A model generated the notes under the pieces. It saw nothing but the letters and a program-made list of their open reading frames with translations, was not told the DNA's origin and did no database searches. A stretch of 64,000 nt of DNA from positions 45,770 to 109,769 of the forward strand of contig NZ_QUEE01000016.1 in the NCBI RefSeq assembly GCF_003477885.1. The letters are read 5' to 3'. The stretch is from Lachnotalea sp. AF33-28. Its GTDB lineage: Bacteria > Bacillota > Clostridia > Lachnospirales > Lachnospiraceae. The translations under genes were made by a program, and so were the position numbers. Shown piece by piece: positions 17,211-25,967 of the stretch (within the stretch, counting starts at the first letter, position 1; every line of letters begins with the position of its first letter).

Positions 17211-18143
17211 ATGGCTGTCATGCAGAAAAATCACATCTATCTGTTGAATGGACAGCAGATACTAAAGACAGATACTTTAGAGGCGGCAGAGGACGGTTTC
17301 ACTGCCGCCTTTTATGATATGGAAGAACTTGAGAAACTCTGCCTGCAGGGAAGGTATCCGCAACAATTGTTTAATGAGGGGAAAAATCTGCGGATTACGA
17401 AACTGGAGGAGTACGAAGAGTCCGTTCTTTGCGCACTCTGTGTGCCCATAAAAAGCGATATATTGAAGAGCCATGCGAAGTTTACCATACTGATCCGTAA
17501 AGATCAGATGATTTTTGCGCTTTACAACCGGGAAGCGGAGGAACTTCTGGAGACATTTACGCCGTCCCGCCCTGCTAAGGGGATGACGCCGGAGCGGTTT
17601 TTATACGAGTACTTGGGCAGCCTGCTGGAAAGCGATCTTGCATTTCTGGGTGAACTTGAAAATCAGATTACACGGCTGGAAGAGCGCACTCTGAATAATA
17701 TGCTGGACAATTTCAACCGTAAGATCGTTAAGGTACGCAAGGAACTGATGTATCTCCACAGCTTCTATGCCCAGCTTCTGGATCTGGCGGAAGGGCTGGA
17801 GGCAAATGAATATGACTATTTTGAATCCGGCAGGTATTTTGACCATCTATCCAAACGGGTGGAGAGGCTTTGCCAGTATGCGGAGCTGCTTCGGGAATAT
17901 TCGGTGCAAATCCGTGAGATCTATCAGGCTCAGATCGATGTCAGGCAGAATCAGACCATGAAGCTTCTGACCGTGGTATCCACGATCTTTCTGCCTCTGT
18001 CGCTGATTGCGGGCTGGTACGGGATGAATTTTGTCAACATGCCGGAACTGGAGTGGAAGTACGGATATCCGGCCGTAGCGGTGATCAGCATAGCGGTGGC
18101 GCTCATATGCATCTGGTATTTTAAAAAGAAAAAGATGTTTTAA
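17211..18143 (+). CDS. corA: CorA-family magnesium/divalent cation transporter
   Basis: A 310-residue CorA protein. Residues 1-240 form the cytoplasmic funnel with a long helical stalk (VRKELMYLHSFYAQLLDLAE). Two C-terminal helices follow, separated by the signature GMN motif (G271-M272-N273) that forms the selectivity filter of the pentameric channel. The tail KKKKMF is positively charged, as usual. It imports Mg2+ or related divalent cations. The start is 3 bp after darA, so the two share a transcript. No M-box Mg2+ riboswitch is visible upstream. Confidence 0.9.
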   Translation: MAVMQKNHIYLLNGQQILKTDTLEAAEDGFTAAFYDMEELEKLCLQGRYPQQLFNEGKNLRITKLEEYEESVLCALCVPIKSDILKSHAKFTILIRKDQMIFALYNREAEELLETFTPSRPAKGMTPERFLYEYLGSLLESDLAFLGELENQITRLEERTLNNMLDNFNRKIVKVRKELMYLHSFYAQLLDLAEGLEANEYDYFESGRYFDHLSKRVERLCQYAELLREYSVQIREIYQAQIDVRQNQTMKLLTVVSTIFLPLSLIAGWYGMNFVNMPELEWKYGYPAVAVISIAVALICIWYFKKKKMF

Positions 18144-18174
18144 GGCGTTTTAAAAGGGATGGGGGTATAACAGG

Positions 18175-19956
18175 ATGGGATTGATGACAAGATGGGGGCG
18201 GCAGCTGTCAGAAGAGCCGGAAGAGCAGGCCCTGGATGAGTATCCGCGCCCAGCCATGGTCCGGTCCGGCTGGAAGAACCTGAACGGATATTGGGACTAC
18301 TGTTTTACAAAAGCCCGGTCATGTCCGGAGCGTTTTGACGGACGGATCCGTGTGCCGTTCTCCCCGGAAACGGAGCTGTCCGGTGTGCAAAGACAGCTGC
18401 AGCCCGGAGAATGCCTGTGGTATCACCGCACGGTGGACTGTGACGCCGACCTGTCAAAAGAGCGGGTGCTGCTGCATTTCGGCGCGGTGGACCAGTACTG
18501 TGAGATCTTTCTCAACGGGAGTCTGGCAGGAAGTCATATGGGCGGCTATCTGCCCTTTGATATCGATATCACTTCTTACCTGCATGAGGGAAAGAATGAT
18601 CTATTGGTGATGGCGGAAGATGAGACGGACGCTTCCTATCACAGCAGAGGAAAACAGAAGCTTAAGCCCGGAGGAATGTACTACAGCGCCCAAAGCGGCA
18701 TCTGGCAGACTGTCTGGATGGAAAATGTCCCGGCAGGCTATATACATAAACTGCGGATCGTTCCCGACCTGGACAGACAGGAAATCCGCATAAGTGCAGA
18801 ATGCAGTGAGCGCATGCAGGTAAAAGCTGTCGTTTATGAGGGCGATCTTGCGGTGGGGAAGGCTGAATTTCTGTCGGGCAGCGAAGGGATGTGCCTTGCC
18901 ATACCGTCTCCGAAGCTGTGGAGTCCAAAAGATCCCTACCTGTACCGGGTTGTGCTGTGTGCGGGAAAGGATCGGGTGGAGAGCTATTTTGCCATGCGCA
19001 AATGTTCCGTTCTGCCGGATAAACGGGGAATCCTGCGGTTTTACCTCAACAACCGCCCCTATTTATTTATCGGACTGCTGGATCAGGGATACTGGCCGGA
19101 AAGCCTGTACACGCCGCCTTCAGATCAGGCGATGGTTCAGGATATCCTCATGGCCAGACAACTGGGCTTTAATCTGCTTAGAAAACATGCAAAGGTGGAG
19201 CCGGAGCGCTGGTACTACCACTGTGACCGCCTGGGCATGCTGGTATGGCAGGATATGGTGAATGGCGGGAGCCCCTATAAGGACTGGTTTGTCACCTATC
19301 TGGGCACGGTGCTGTCCTGGACGCCCATCCGTGTTTCCGACCGCTTCCGCGGGCTTCTGTCCAGAAAAGATGTGGAAGGAAGGGACGAGTACAGGAGAGA
19401 GCTGGCGGATATGACAGAGCGCCTGGGAAATCATCCCTGCATCATAGCATGGGTGCCCTTTAATGAAGGGTGGGGGCAGTTTGATGCAGAGAAGATAACG
19501 GAGCTTCTCGTGCATCTGGATCCGGGCCGTCTGGTGGATCAGGCCAGCGGCTGGTTTGACCAGGGCGGAGGCGATGTAAAGAGCATCCATAACTATTTCA
19601 GAAAGCTTAAGGTTAAGCCCGGAAAGCGAGCGGTAGCCCTGACGGAATACGGCGGCTATTCGTGGCTGGTGAAGGGGCACAGCAGCAAAGAAAAGGTATA
19701 CGGTTACCGCTGTTATGAGAGCGGCGAAGCGCTGACGCATGGGTATGCCGGCCTGATGCGTGACCAGATACTGCCCGCGCTCAAGAAGGGGCTCTCCGCG
19801 CTGGTGTATACTCAGCTGTCCGACATAGAAGAAGAGGTGAACGGACTTATCACCTATGACCGGGAGGTGATGAAGATGGATGCCGATACCGTGAGACAGT
19901 TAAACAGGCAGCTTTGGGAGGAATTTAAGAGAGTGACCGGAAAGGAAGACGCGTAA
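18175..19956 (+). CDS. Glycoside hydrolase family 2 enzyme
   Basis: A 593-residue GH2 protein in the usual order: sugar-binding jelly-roll (about 20-170), immunoglobulin-like domain (about 175-265) and TIM barrel (about 270-590). The acid/base Glu is in PFNEGWGQF (N430-E431) and the likely nucleophile is E491 in LTEYGG. There is no signal peptide, so it acts in the cytoplasm on imported oligosaccharides. Family members include beta-galactosidases, beta-glucuronidases and beta-mannosidases; the sequence does not settle which this is. It starts 31 bp after corA and may be read through from that operon. A terminator follows. Confidence 0.85.
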   Translation: MGLMTRWGRQLSEEPEEQALDEYPRPAMVRSGWKNLNGYWDYCFTKARSCPERFDGRIRVPFSPETELSGVQRQLQPGECLWYHRTVDCDADLSKERVLLHFGAVDQYCEIFLNGSLAGSHMGGYLPFDIDITSYLHEGKNDLLVMAEDETDASYHSRGKQKLKPGGMYYSAQSGIWQTVWMENVPAGYIHKLRIVPDLDRQEIRISAECSERMQVKAVVYEGDLAVGKAEFLSGSEGMCLAIPSPKLWSPKDPYLYRVVLCAGKDRVESYFAMRKCSVLPDKRGILRFYLNNRPYLFIGLLDQGYWPESLYTPPSDQAMVQDILMARQLGFNLLRKHAKVEPERWYYHCDRLGMLVWQDMVNGGSPYKDWFVTYLGTVLSWTPIRVSDRFRGLLSRKDVEGRDEYRRELADMTERLGNHPCIIAWVPFNEGWGQFDAEKITELLVHLDPGRLVDQASGWFDQGGGDVKSIHNYFRKLKVKPGKRAVALTEYGGYSWLVKGHSSKEKVYGYRCYESGEALTHGYAGLMRDQILPALKKGLSALVYTQLSDIEEEVNGLITYDREVMKMDADTVRQLNRQLWEEFKRVTGKEDA

Positions 19957-19975
19957 GGCTTATAACAGGATGTTC

Positions 19976-20028
19976 CAAAACACTCCGCAAAGTGAAGGCG
20001 ATATGCCTTTGTTCTGCGGAGTGTTTTC
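19976..20028 (+). terminator. Rho-independent terminator after the GH2 gene
   Basis: The stem AAAACACTCCGCA / TGCGGAGTGTTTT encloses a secondary AAAGG/CCTTT pairing. Flanking A and T runs let it serve both this gene and the opposing coaW. Confidence 0.8.
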
Positions 20029-20047
20029 TATCTTAAAGTTCCGGCCT

Positions 20048-20866
20048 CTATAGGTAGGGAACGGTGGCGCCGATTGCGGTGGCAAAGACGGCATTGTGGG
20101 GTATGATGAAATTCACGCTGTGCATATGGCTTAATTCGTTAAATACCGTTTTGGCCTGTGGGACATGGGCCAGGGAGCCGGTCAGAACGATGTCCTTTAC
20201 AGGAGTATCCAGGCACGCGAAAACAGCCAGCATACCGACGGTCTGGTACAGCATGTTGAGAAGTCCCAGGGCAAAGTCTGCGCTGTCGGCGGTGTTTTCT
20301 ATCTTGCCGAAGTTGGATGCCGTCGCGTGAGGGGGCAGCGACGGAATGATCGCATTGCTGATATCCTGTATGGAGAGATCCACCTTCTGCAGGTTGCCCT
20401 TAGAGGCCAGATCGGTGATGACGGAGAAGTCGTTCTCCTTAACCAGACGGGAGGCGAGGCCCATCAGCGTGCCGCCTCCCACGCCGCTGCCGCCGATATG
20501 CTTCATGCCGTCTTTTCCGGCCCTGACATAGGCGGTTCCGGTTCCCATGCTGACCACCAGCGCATCTGTAAGGCCGGACAGCTTCAGGCCGCCATAGCCG
20601 ATTGCCTGGAATTCTTCCATTTTCACCGTGGGGATATCATAGATATCCTCCTGAAAATAGGAGGCACCCACCCCGGTCAGCACAATTTTGGAGACCTCCT
20701 TCAGCGACAGACGTGCCTTGCGTAAAAAGCTGCCGATGGCCCCATACATGGAGGTGATCTGATCCCCCGCTTTGACCTGAACTGTGTCCACCAGTGACTT
20801 ATCGGATTGGAAGCCCACAATCTTAGTTGTGGAGCCGCCCACATCAATGCCCAATATAATACTCAT
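20048..20866 (-). CDS. coaW: Type II pantothenate kinase
   Basis: A 272-residue kinase of the type II family, which phosphorylates pantothenate as the first step of coenzyme A synthesis. The N-terminal ATP-binding loop GIDVGGSTTKIVGF, the VSMGTGTAYV segment and HIGGSGVGGGTLMGLA are characteristic. Type II enzymes are known from Staphylococcus and Firmicutes and are insensitive to CoA feedback. AGGAGG precedes the ATG. It has its own consensus promoter on the minus strand and appears monocistronic. Confidence 0.9.
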   Translation of the reverse strand: MSIILGIDVGGSTTKIVGFQSDKSLVDTVQVKAGDQITSMYGAIGSFLRKARLSLKEVSKIVLTGVGASYFQEDIYDIPTVKMEEFQAIGYGGLKLSGLTDALVVSMGTGTAYVRAGKDGMKHIGGSGVGGGTLMGLASRLVKENDFSVITDLASKGNLQKVDLSIQDISNAIIPSLPPHATASNFGKIENTADSADFALGLLNMLYQTVGMLAVFACLDTPVKDIVLTGSLAHVPQAKTVFNELSHMHSVNFIIPHNAVFATAIGATVPYL

Positions 20867-20938
20867 AGATGATTCCTCCTAACTTTCCTGTCACCAACCG
20901 AAGGCCGATGACCGCTTCCACTCTAAGTGGTACTTATT

Positions 20939-20967
20939 AGTTTATCCTCCGCGCAAATCCTTGTCAA
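20939..20967 (-). promoter_or_regulatory. Promoter of coaW
   Basis: On the minus strand, -35 TTGACA (20962-20967), 17-bp spacer, -10 TAAACT (20939-20944). Confidence 0.75.
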
Positions 20968-20983
20968 GCGCTGTTCAGGGCGA

Positions 20984-21043
20984 GGTTACTGTTCACGCTG
21001 CCGCAAACGCCCCACGCATAGTGGGGCAGCCGTGAGCAGTAAC
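20984..21043. repeat. Palindromic element related to repeat family A
   Basis: GTTACTGTTCACG at the left pairs with CGTGAGCAGTAAC at the right. Between them is a second hairpin, GCCCCAC / GTGGGGC. The outer motif matches the family A core. The element lies between the divergent coaW and HAD promoters. Confidence 0.6.
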
Positions 21044-21069
21044 GCGGCGGGAGTTGCTGCCGACAGCGA

Positions 21070-21098
21070 TTGTGCGTGAGAAAGATTTCTGATATAAT
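21070..21098 (+). promoter_or_regulatory. Promoter of the HAD hydrolase gene
   Basis: -35 TTGTGC (21070-21075), 17-bp spacer, -10 TATAAT (21093-21098). Confidence 0.65.
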
Positions 21099-21137
21099 GT
21101 CATCATCCGAAGATGAATATACGGAGGGCTATACGGC

Positions 21138-21833
21138 ATGAAGAAAGTATTGTTCTGGGATTTTGACGGCACCCTGGTTTATTCCAATCATCTGTGGAGC
21201 GGATCCGTTTACCGGGTATTAAAACACAATATGCCGGAGAATCAAACCTCGTTCGACCGGGTGAGGGCATTTATGCGCACGGGCTTTCCGTGGCATACCC
21301 CTGACTGTGATTTTACCCGATGTCTGGACGGGCTGTGGTGGGAATATATGTATGCGAAGCTGGAGGCGGATTATGTGGGCATGGGCGTTGAACAAACACA
21401 GGCGCAGCAGTTTGCCCGACAGGTCAGAGAGGAGATCTTAAATCCCGAAAATTATCTGCTGTATGAGGATACTCTGGAGACGCTTACACGCTGCATGCAG
21501 AAAGGGTATCACAATTATGTGCTGTCCAATAATTATCCCGAGCTTGTGCAGGTCATGGAGCAGTTAGGGTTGATGTCCTATTTTGAAGAGGTGGTGGTTT
21601 CAGCCAGGGTGGGGTATGACAAGCCCCGCAGAGAGATCTTTGACTATGCAAGAAGGCTGGCCGGGATGCCGGAGGTCTGCTATATGATCGGAGATAATCC
21701 GGCGGCGGATATACTGGGAGCCGCCCGCGCGGGCATACCCTCCGTGCTGGTGCACAGAAAATTCGGTTCCGGAAGAATTTCCGATGCAGCCTATGAGTTT
21801 GAACGGCTTGAGAGCATACTTCTCATTCTGTAG
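21138..21833 (+). CDS. HAD-superfamily hydrolase
   Basis: A 231-residue haloacid dehalogenase-type phosphatase. Motif I is FWDFDGTL with the catalytic D8 and D10. Motif II is LSNNYPEL, motif III includes the lysine of DKPRREIF, and motif IV is MIGDNPAADI. A helical cap lies between motifs I and II, as in phosphoglycolate phosphatase- or beta-phosphoglucomutase-type members. The substrate is unknown. GGAGGG precedes the ATG. It is a single gene with its own promoter and terminator. Confidence 0.88.
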   Translation: MKKVLFWDFDGTLVYSNHLWSGSVYRVLKHNMPENQTSFDRVRAFMRTGFPWHTPDCDFTRCLDGLWWEYMYAKLEADYVGMGVEQTQAQQFARQVREEILNPENYLLYEDTLETLTRCMQKGYHNYVLSNNYPELVQVMEQLGLMSYFEEVVVSARVGYDKPRREIFDYARRLAGMPEVCYMIGDNPAADILGAARAGIPSVLVHRKFGSGRISDAAYEFERLESILLIL

Positions 21834-21863
21834 AACGCAGGATTACTCTTGTCAGTAAATGTA

Positions 21864-21893
21864 AAAGGAAGATCCGCAGCGGATCTTCCTTTA
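21864..21893 (+). terminator. Rho-independent terminator after the HAD gene
   Basis: The stem AAGGAAGATCC / GGATCTTCCTT encloses a 5-nt loop and is followed by TAT. It lies between two converging genes. Confidence 0.75.
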
Positions 21894-21931
21894 TACGTAC
21901 GCCTGGCGGCGCACATCGCTATAACGTTTTA

Positions 21932-23431
21932 TTATACATAATACAGGTTGGATGACTGATACTCCGGATCACAGGTGATATCCACGCCCAGCTTTCGAAA
22001 CAGCTGCTCTTCAGGCTGTCCCAGCATGGCGCTGGAATGGGCCTGACACCCTCTTAAGCCCTTCAGATTGTCCACAGCCAGCTTTGCCACGGGGTTGGTC
22101 GCACAGCAGACACACAGGGCGTTTAAGATCTCCTGCGCGGTGAGAATGCCGTCCTTGCCTTCCAGGACCTCGATTTTTAATGTTACAATCGGCTTTATTA
22201 CAACCGGAGAGATCATATGGATTTCATCGGCTATATTGCTTAAATACTTGATCGCATTGAGGATACAGGCCGCGCTGGCCGTCATCAGGCCGGATTTTTT
22301 GCCGGTGACAATGGTGTGATCATGCAGTTCTAAAGCCACAACCGGTGTCAGCTCACCGTTTTCTTCCGCCAGGGTCTCTGCGCGCATTCTTGCGGGCATT
22401 ACCGTGCGGCGGTCGGTCACCTTCAGCCCCAGTTCGTCCATCAAAAGGCTTACGCGTTCAAATGTTTCCTTATCGACATACCCTTTTTTATATTCGCAGG
22501 CCGTTTTGAAATAGCGGCGGATGATCTCCTGTCGGGAAGCTTCTTTCACCACGTCATCGTTGATGATGCCGCAGCTGATGCGGTTAACACCCATATCCGT
22601 AGGAGACTGGTACATGGATTCTCTGCCGGTAATCTTTTCAATGATCCGTTTGATGACCGGAAACATTTCCATATCGCGGTTATAGTTTACCGCCATAATG
22701 CCGTAGGCATCAAAATGAAAGGAGTCGATCATGTTGACATCCTTTAAATCGGCGGTGGCGGCTTCATATGCAATATTCAGCGGATGCTTCAGGGGCACGT
22801 CCCACACCGGGAAGGTTTCAAACTTGGAATACCATGCTTCATTGCCCATTTTTTGTTCATGATACAGCTGGCTTAGACAGGTAGCGAGCTTTCCGCTGCC
22901 CGGGCCGGGGCCTGTTACGACCACGATTGGCTTGGTGGTTACAATATATGGATTGGCGCCGTATCCTTCGTCACTTACGATGGTCTCCACATCGGTGGGG
23001 TACCCCTTGGTGGCCTTATGGGTATAGGTGCGGATACCGCGGCGGTTCAGCTTATTGATAAATACTTTGGTGGCCGGCTGTTCTTCATAGCGGGTGATCA
23101 CCACGCTGTTGACATCCAGATTGTATTCACGGAAATTATCGATGAGGCGGAACACTTCCAGATCATAGGTGATCCCATAATCGTCCCTCATCTTGTTGCG
23201 TTCAATATCCCCGGCGTAAACACAGATGATGATCTCTGCCTGATCTTTCAGCTTCTGCAGAAGCTTCAGCTTTACATTTTCATCATAACCGGGCAGAACA
23301 CGCTTGGCATGCAGATCATTCATGAGCTTTCCGCCGAATTCCAGATACAGCTTCTGGCAGTTATTGACCCGTTCCAGGATATACTTGGACTGGTCAGTCA
23401 AATACTTTTCAGAGTCGAATCCTAATTCCAT
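21932..23431 (-). CDS. DUF1846 family protein
   Basis: A 499-residue protein matching DUF1846 (PF08903) end to end. It includes a P-loop-like VVTGPGPGSGKLATCLSQLYHE, FPVWDVPLKHPLN and SFHFDAYG. Crystal structures exist for the family, but its reaction is not established; the glycine-rich loop suggests nucleotide binding. The start at 23431 was preferred to an ATG seven codons earlier because GGGGAAAG sits before it. It has its own promoter on the minus strand. Cytoplasmic, no signal or membrane segment. Confidence 0.85.
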   Translation of the reverse strand: MELGFDSEKYLTDQSKYILERVNNCQKLYLEFGGKLMNDLHAKRVLPGYDENVKLKLLQKLKDQAEIIICVYAGDIERNKMRDDYGITYDLEVFRLIDNFREYNLDVNSVVITRYEEQPATKVFINKLNRRGIRTYTHKATKGYPTDVETIVSDEGYGANPYIVTTKPIVVVTGPGPGSGKLATCLSQLYHEQKMGNEAWYSKFETFPVWDVPLKHPLNIAYEAATADLKDVNMIDSFHFDAYGIMAVNYNRDMEMFPVIKRIIEKITGRESMYQSPTDMGVNRISCGIINDDVVKEASRQEIIRRYFKTACEYKKGYVDKETFERVSLLMDELGLKVTDRRTVMPARMRAETLAEENGELTPVVALELHDHTIVTGKKSGLMTASAACILNAIKYLSNIADEIHMISPVVIKPIVTLKIEVLEGKDGILTAQEILNALCVCCATNPVAKLAVDNLKGLRGCQAHSSAMLGQPEEQLFRKLGVDITCDPEYQSSNLYYV

Positions 23432-23506
23432 CTCTCTTTCCCCGCTTCTCATTCATTCGTCATTCCTGTTGTGCATGGGAGATCCCCCAGGCACACACAT
23501 CATCCT

Positions 23507-23535
23507 ATTATAGCATTGACGATACAGCAAGTAAA
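23507..23535 (-). promoter_or_regulatory. Promoter of the DUF1846 gene
   Basis: On the minus strand, -35 TTTACT (23530-23535), 17-bp spacer, -10 TATAAT (23507-23512). Confidence 0.55.
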
Positions 23536-23604
23536 CTAGAAAATCGACAAGATTTGTCATTGGAATTTGGTGAAATCACAGAAAATAATCGGGAACATGC
23601 GCAC

Positions 23605-23633
23605 TTGACAGAAAGGCAGAAATAAACTATACT
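23605..23633 (+). promoter_or_regulatory. Promoter of the thiamin operon
   Basis: Consensus -35 TTGACA (23605-23610), 17-bp spacer, -10 TATACT (23628-23633). Transcription would start near 23640, immediately before the TPP riboswitch. Confidence 0.85.
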
Positions 23634-23648
23634 GATCACGTAAAAATC

Positions 23649-23735
23649 TGGGGAGCTTGCCATTTAAGCAGGCTGAGAGGAAACGTTAGCCGTTTCGACC
23701 CATAACCTGATGCGGATAATGCCGACGTAGGAAGA
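23649..23735 (+). promoter_or_regulatory. TPP riboswitch (THI element)
   Basis: The conserved TPP aptamer elements occur in order: CTGGGGAGC at the 5' helix, GGCTGAGAGG, CGACCCATAACCTGAT, CGGATAATGCCGACGTAGG. The RNA binds thiamin pyrophosphate and reduces expression of the thi genes when the vitamin is abundant. A terminator hairpin follows at 23771, so control is probably by premature transcription termination. Confidence 0.95.
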
Positions 23736-23770
23736 TTGCAGCAGAAGCTTATTTTTTGTGAAATCTTGTG

Positions 23771-23807
23771 AGAGGATATATCCGGCCGGATGTATGCTCT
23801 TTTTTTG
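23771..23807 (+). terminator. Terminator of the TPP riboswitch expression platform
   Basis: An inverted repeat centred on CCGGCCGG (GATATATCCGG / CCGGATGTATGC) is followed by a run of eight T residues. Its place 36 nt after the aptamer fits a riboswitch-controlled intrinsic terminator. Confidence 0.75.
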
Positions 23808-23948
23808 TTTGGCAGATAAGGATGTCTTTCTGAACAAACGCTCCACGAAGAATACTGCGGCCCTTCTCTTTAGCCGTGCATGCTCCGTATCCGCAGATCC
23901 GCCGTCCTCTATCCGCCGTTTTTTTTTCGACAGACGGCCGGGACATGG

Positions 23949-24033
23949 TAGAGCGTGTTTTGAAATTCATTTCCGCAATCTGCACGCCCCACATTGCGGT
24001 ATATTACGGAAAGCAATTTTCAAACACGCTCTA
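23949..24033. mobile_element. 85-bp hairpin MITE-like element in the thi leader
   Basis: Imperfect terminal inverted repeats of about 27 bp begin TAGAGCGTGTTTTGAAATT and end AATTTTCAAACACGCTCTA. An internal hairpin, CCGCAAT / ATTGCGG, makes the whole unit fold back on itself. It carries no coding capacity and sits between the riboswitch terminator and thiC. It resembles a non-autonomous miniature element. No second copy was seen in this window. Confidence 0.65.
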
Positions 24034-24067
24034 GCGCAGGTACGGCCGCACAGGAGAAAGGAAGGGT

Positions 24068-25375
24068 ATGGAATATAAGACACAGATGGAAGCTGCCAGA
24101 AAGGGTATTCTGACAGCGCAGATGAAAAAGGTTGCTTTAAAGGAGGCTTATGAGCCGGAAGAGCTTCGTAAGCTGGTAGCTTGTGGTAAGGTGGCAATTC
24201 CCTGCAACATACGCCACAAATGCTTAAGTCCCAACGGAATCGGCTCCATGCTAAAGACAAAGATCAATGTAAATCTGGGCATATCGCGGGACTGCAGGGA
24301 TTTGGATGCGGAATATGAGAAAGTGGAGGCCGCGGTAGCGATGGGCGCGGAATCCATCATGGACTTAAGCAATTTTGGGAGAACCAGGGATTTTCGAACT
24401 AAGCTCATAAAAGAATGCCCGGCGATCATCGGAACGGTGCCGGTCTATGACGCCGTGGTCTATTATCACAAGGCGCTGAAAGAAATCACCGCCAGGGAGT
24501 GGCTGGATGCTGCGCGGATGCATGCGGAGGACGGGGTGGATTTCATGACGATCCACTGCGGTTTGAACCGGTCGCTTGCCCAGCGCTTTAAGGAGAACCG
24601 GAGGCTGACCAACATTGTATCCAGAGGCGGCTCCATGCTGTTTGCCTGGATGGAAATGACCGGAAATGAAAATCCCTTTTATGAGTATTATGATGAACTG
24701 CTTGCCATCTGCCGGGAATATGACGTGACATTAAGCCTGGGGGATGCCTGCCGGCCGGGATGCATCGCGGATGCCACCGATGCGGTCCAGGTGGAAGAAC
24801 TGATCACTTTGGGTAAACTCACGAAAAGGGCATGGGAGAAGGATGTACAGGTGATCATTGAAGGGCCGGGACACATGCCTTTAGATCAGATTGAAGCCAA
24901 TATGAAGCTGCAGCAGTCAGTCTGCCACGGGGCTCCCTTTTATGTGCTGGGGCCGCTGGTAACCGATGTGGCGCCCGGATACGATCATATCACAGCGGCG
25001 ATCGGCGGAGCCATGGCCGCAGCCAGCGGGGCAGCATTTTTATGCTATGTAACGCCGGCCGAGCATCTTAGGCTGCCGGATTTAAACGATATGAAGGAGG
25101 GGATCATCGCGTCACGCATCGCCGCCCATGCGGCGGATATCGCTAAAGGAGTGAAGGGCGCGGCGGATTGGGATCATGAGATGAGCCTGGCCAGAAAGAA
25201 TCTGGACTGGGACGGCATGTTCCGGCTGTGCATTGATCCGGACAAAGCGAAAGCATATCGGGCGTCATCCCGTCCGGAGAAAGAGGATACCTGCACCATG
25301 TGCGGAAACATGTGCGCATTAAAGAATATGAACAGAATACTGGACGGCGAAACCGTCAGCATCTTTGATGAGTGA
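24068..25375 (+). CDS. thiC: Phosphomethylpyrimidine synthase ThiC
   Basis: A 435-residue radical-SAM enzyme that rearranges aminoimidazole ribotide to HMP phosphate, the pyrimidine half of thiamin. Matching segments include LSLGDACRPGCIADATDA, VIIEGPGHMPLDQIEANM and the C-terminal iron-sulfur motif CTMCGNMC. That motif is C-x2-C-x3-C, one residue shorter than the C-x2-C-x4-C of enterobacterial ThiC. Short ThiC proteins of this length are usual in clostridia. A ThiC paralogue making 5-hydroxybenzimidazole (BzaF) is an alternative, but the TPP riboswitch and following thiW-D-M-E genes argue for ThiC. AGGAGAAAGG precedes the ATG. Confidence 0.9.
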   Translation: MEYKTQMEAARKGILTAQMKKVALKEAYEPEELRKLVACGKVAIPCNIRHKCLSPNGIGSMLKTKINVNLGISRDCRDLDAEYEKVEAAVAMGAESIMDLSNFGRTRDFRTKLIKECPAIIGTVPVYDAVVYYHKALKEITAREWLDAARMHAEDGVDFMTIHCGLNRSLAQRFKENRRLTNIVSRGGSMLFAWMEMTGNENPFYEYYDELLAICREYDVTLSLGDACRPGCIADATDAVQVEELITLGKLTKRAWEKDVQVIIEGPGHMPLDQIEANMKLQQSVCHGAPFYVLGPLVTDVAPGYDHITAAIGGAMAAASGAAFLCYVTPAEHLRLPDLNDMKEGIIASRIAAHAADIAKGVKGAADWDHEMSLARKNLDWDGMFRLCIDPDKAKAYRASSRPEKEDTCTMCGNMCALKNMNRILDGETVSIFDE

Positions 25376-25448
25376 AAAAATAGGCAGCACACTGAAGTGT
25401 GCATATGTCATCAGCCTTCAGCTGGTGACAGGAAAAGGAGAAAAAGAT

Positions 25449-25967
25449 ATGAACAGACTGAATCTGAAAAAACTGGCGGCCGCCGGGATGCTTACCGCCA
25501 TTGCGGTGGTATTATCTTCGATTTCCATTCCTGTGGGAGCTTCCAGATGCTATCCGGTCCAGCATCTGATCAATGTGATGGCAGGGGTATTTCTGGGACC
25601 GCTCTACGGAGTTTCCATGGCATTTTGTACCTCGCTGATCCGAAACCTGATGGGCACCGGCAGCCTGCTGGCTTTTCCAGGAAGCATGGTGGGCGCTTTT
25701 CTGTGCGGCATGCTGTATAAAAAGACGGGGCACTTAAGCCTGGCGTATCTGGGAGAAATACTCGGCACAGGAGTGCTCGGGGCCCTTCTGTGTTATCCTG
25801 TCGCCGTGTTCTTTATGGGGAAGGAAACCGCGGTATTCGCCTATGTGATTCCGTTTTTGATGAGCACGGCCGCTGGGACCTGCATAGCGGCAGTGCTGAC
25901 AGGAGCGCTGAACAGATCCGGCGCCATGGACTATATGAAACGTGCGCTTGAGGTGCACGCCGTATGA
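25449..25967 (+). CDS. thiW: ThiW, thiazole precursor transporter (ECF S component)
   Basis: A 172-residue membrane protein with about five helices and the S-component signature of ThiW: MLTAIAVVLSSISIPVGASRCYPVQHLINV. ThiW is the substrate-binding subunit of an energy-coupling-factor transporter for hydroxyethylthiazole; the shared EcfA/A'/T module must be encoded elsewhere. The open frame extends 28 codons upstream, but AAAAGGAG precedes the ATG at 25449, so that start was taken. Its stop overlaps the thiD start (ATGA). Confidence 0.88.
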   Translation: MNRLNLKKLAAAGMLTAIAVVLSSISIPVGASRCYPVQHLINVMAGVFLGPLYGVSMAFCTSLIRNLMGTGSLLAFPGSMVGAFLCGMLYKKTGHLSLAYLGEILGTGVLGALLCYPVAVFFMGKETAVFAYVIPFLMSTAAGTCIAAVLTGALNRSGAMDYMKRALEVHAV

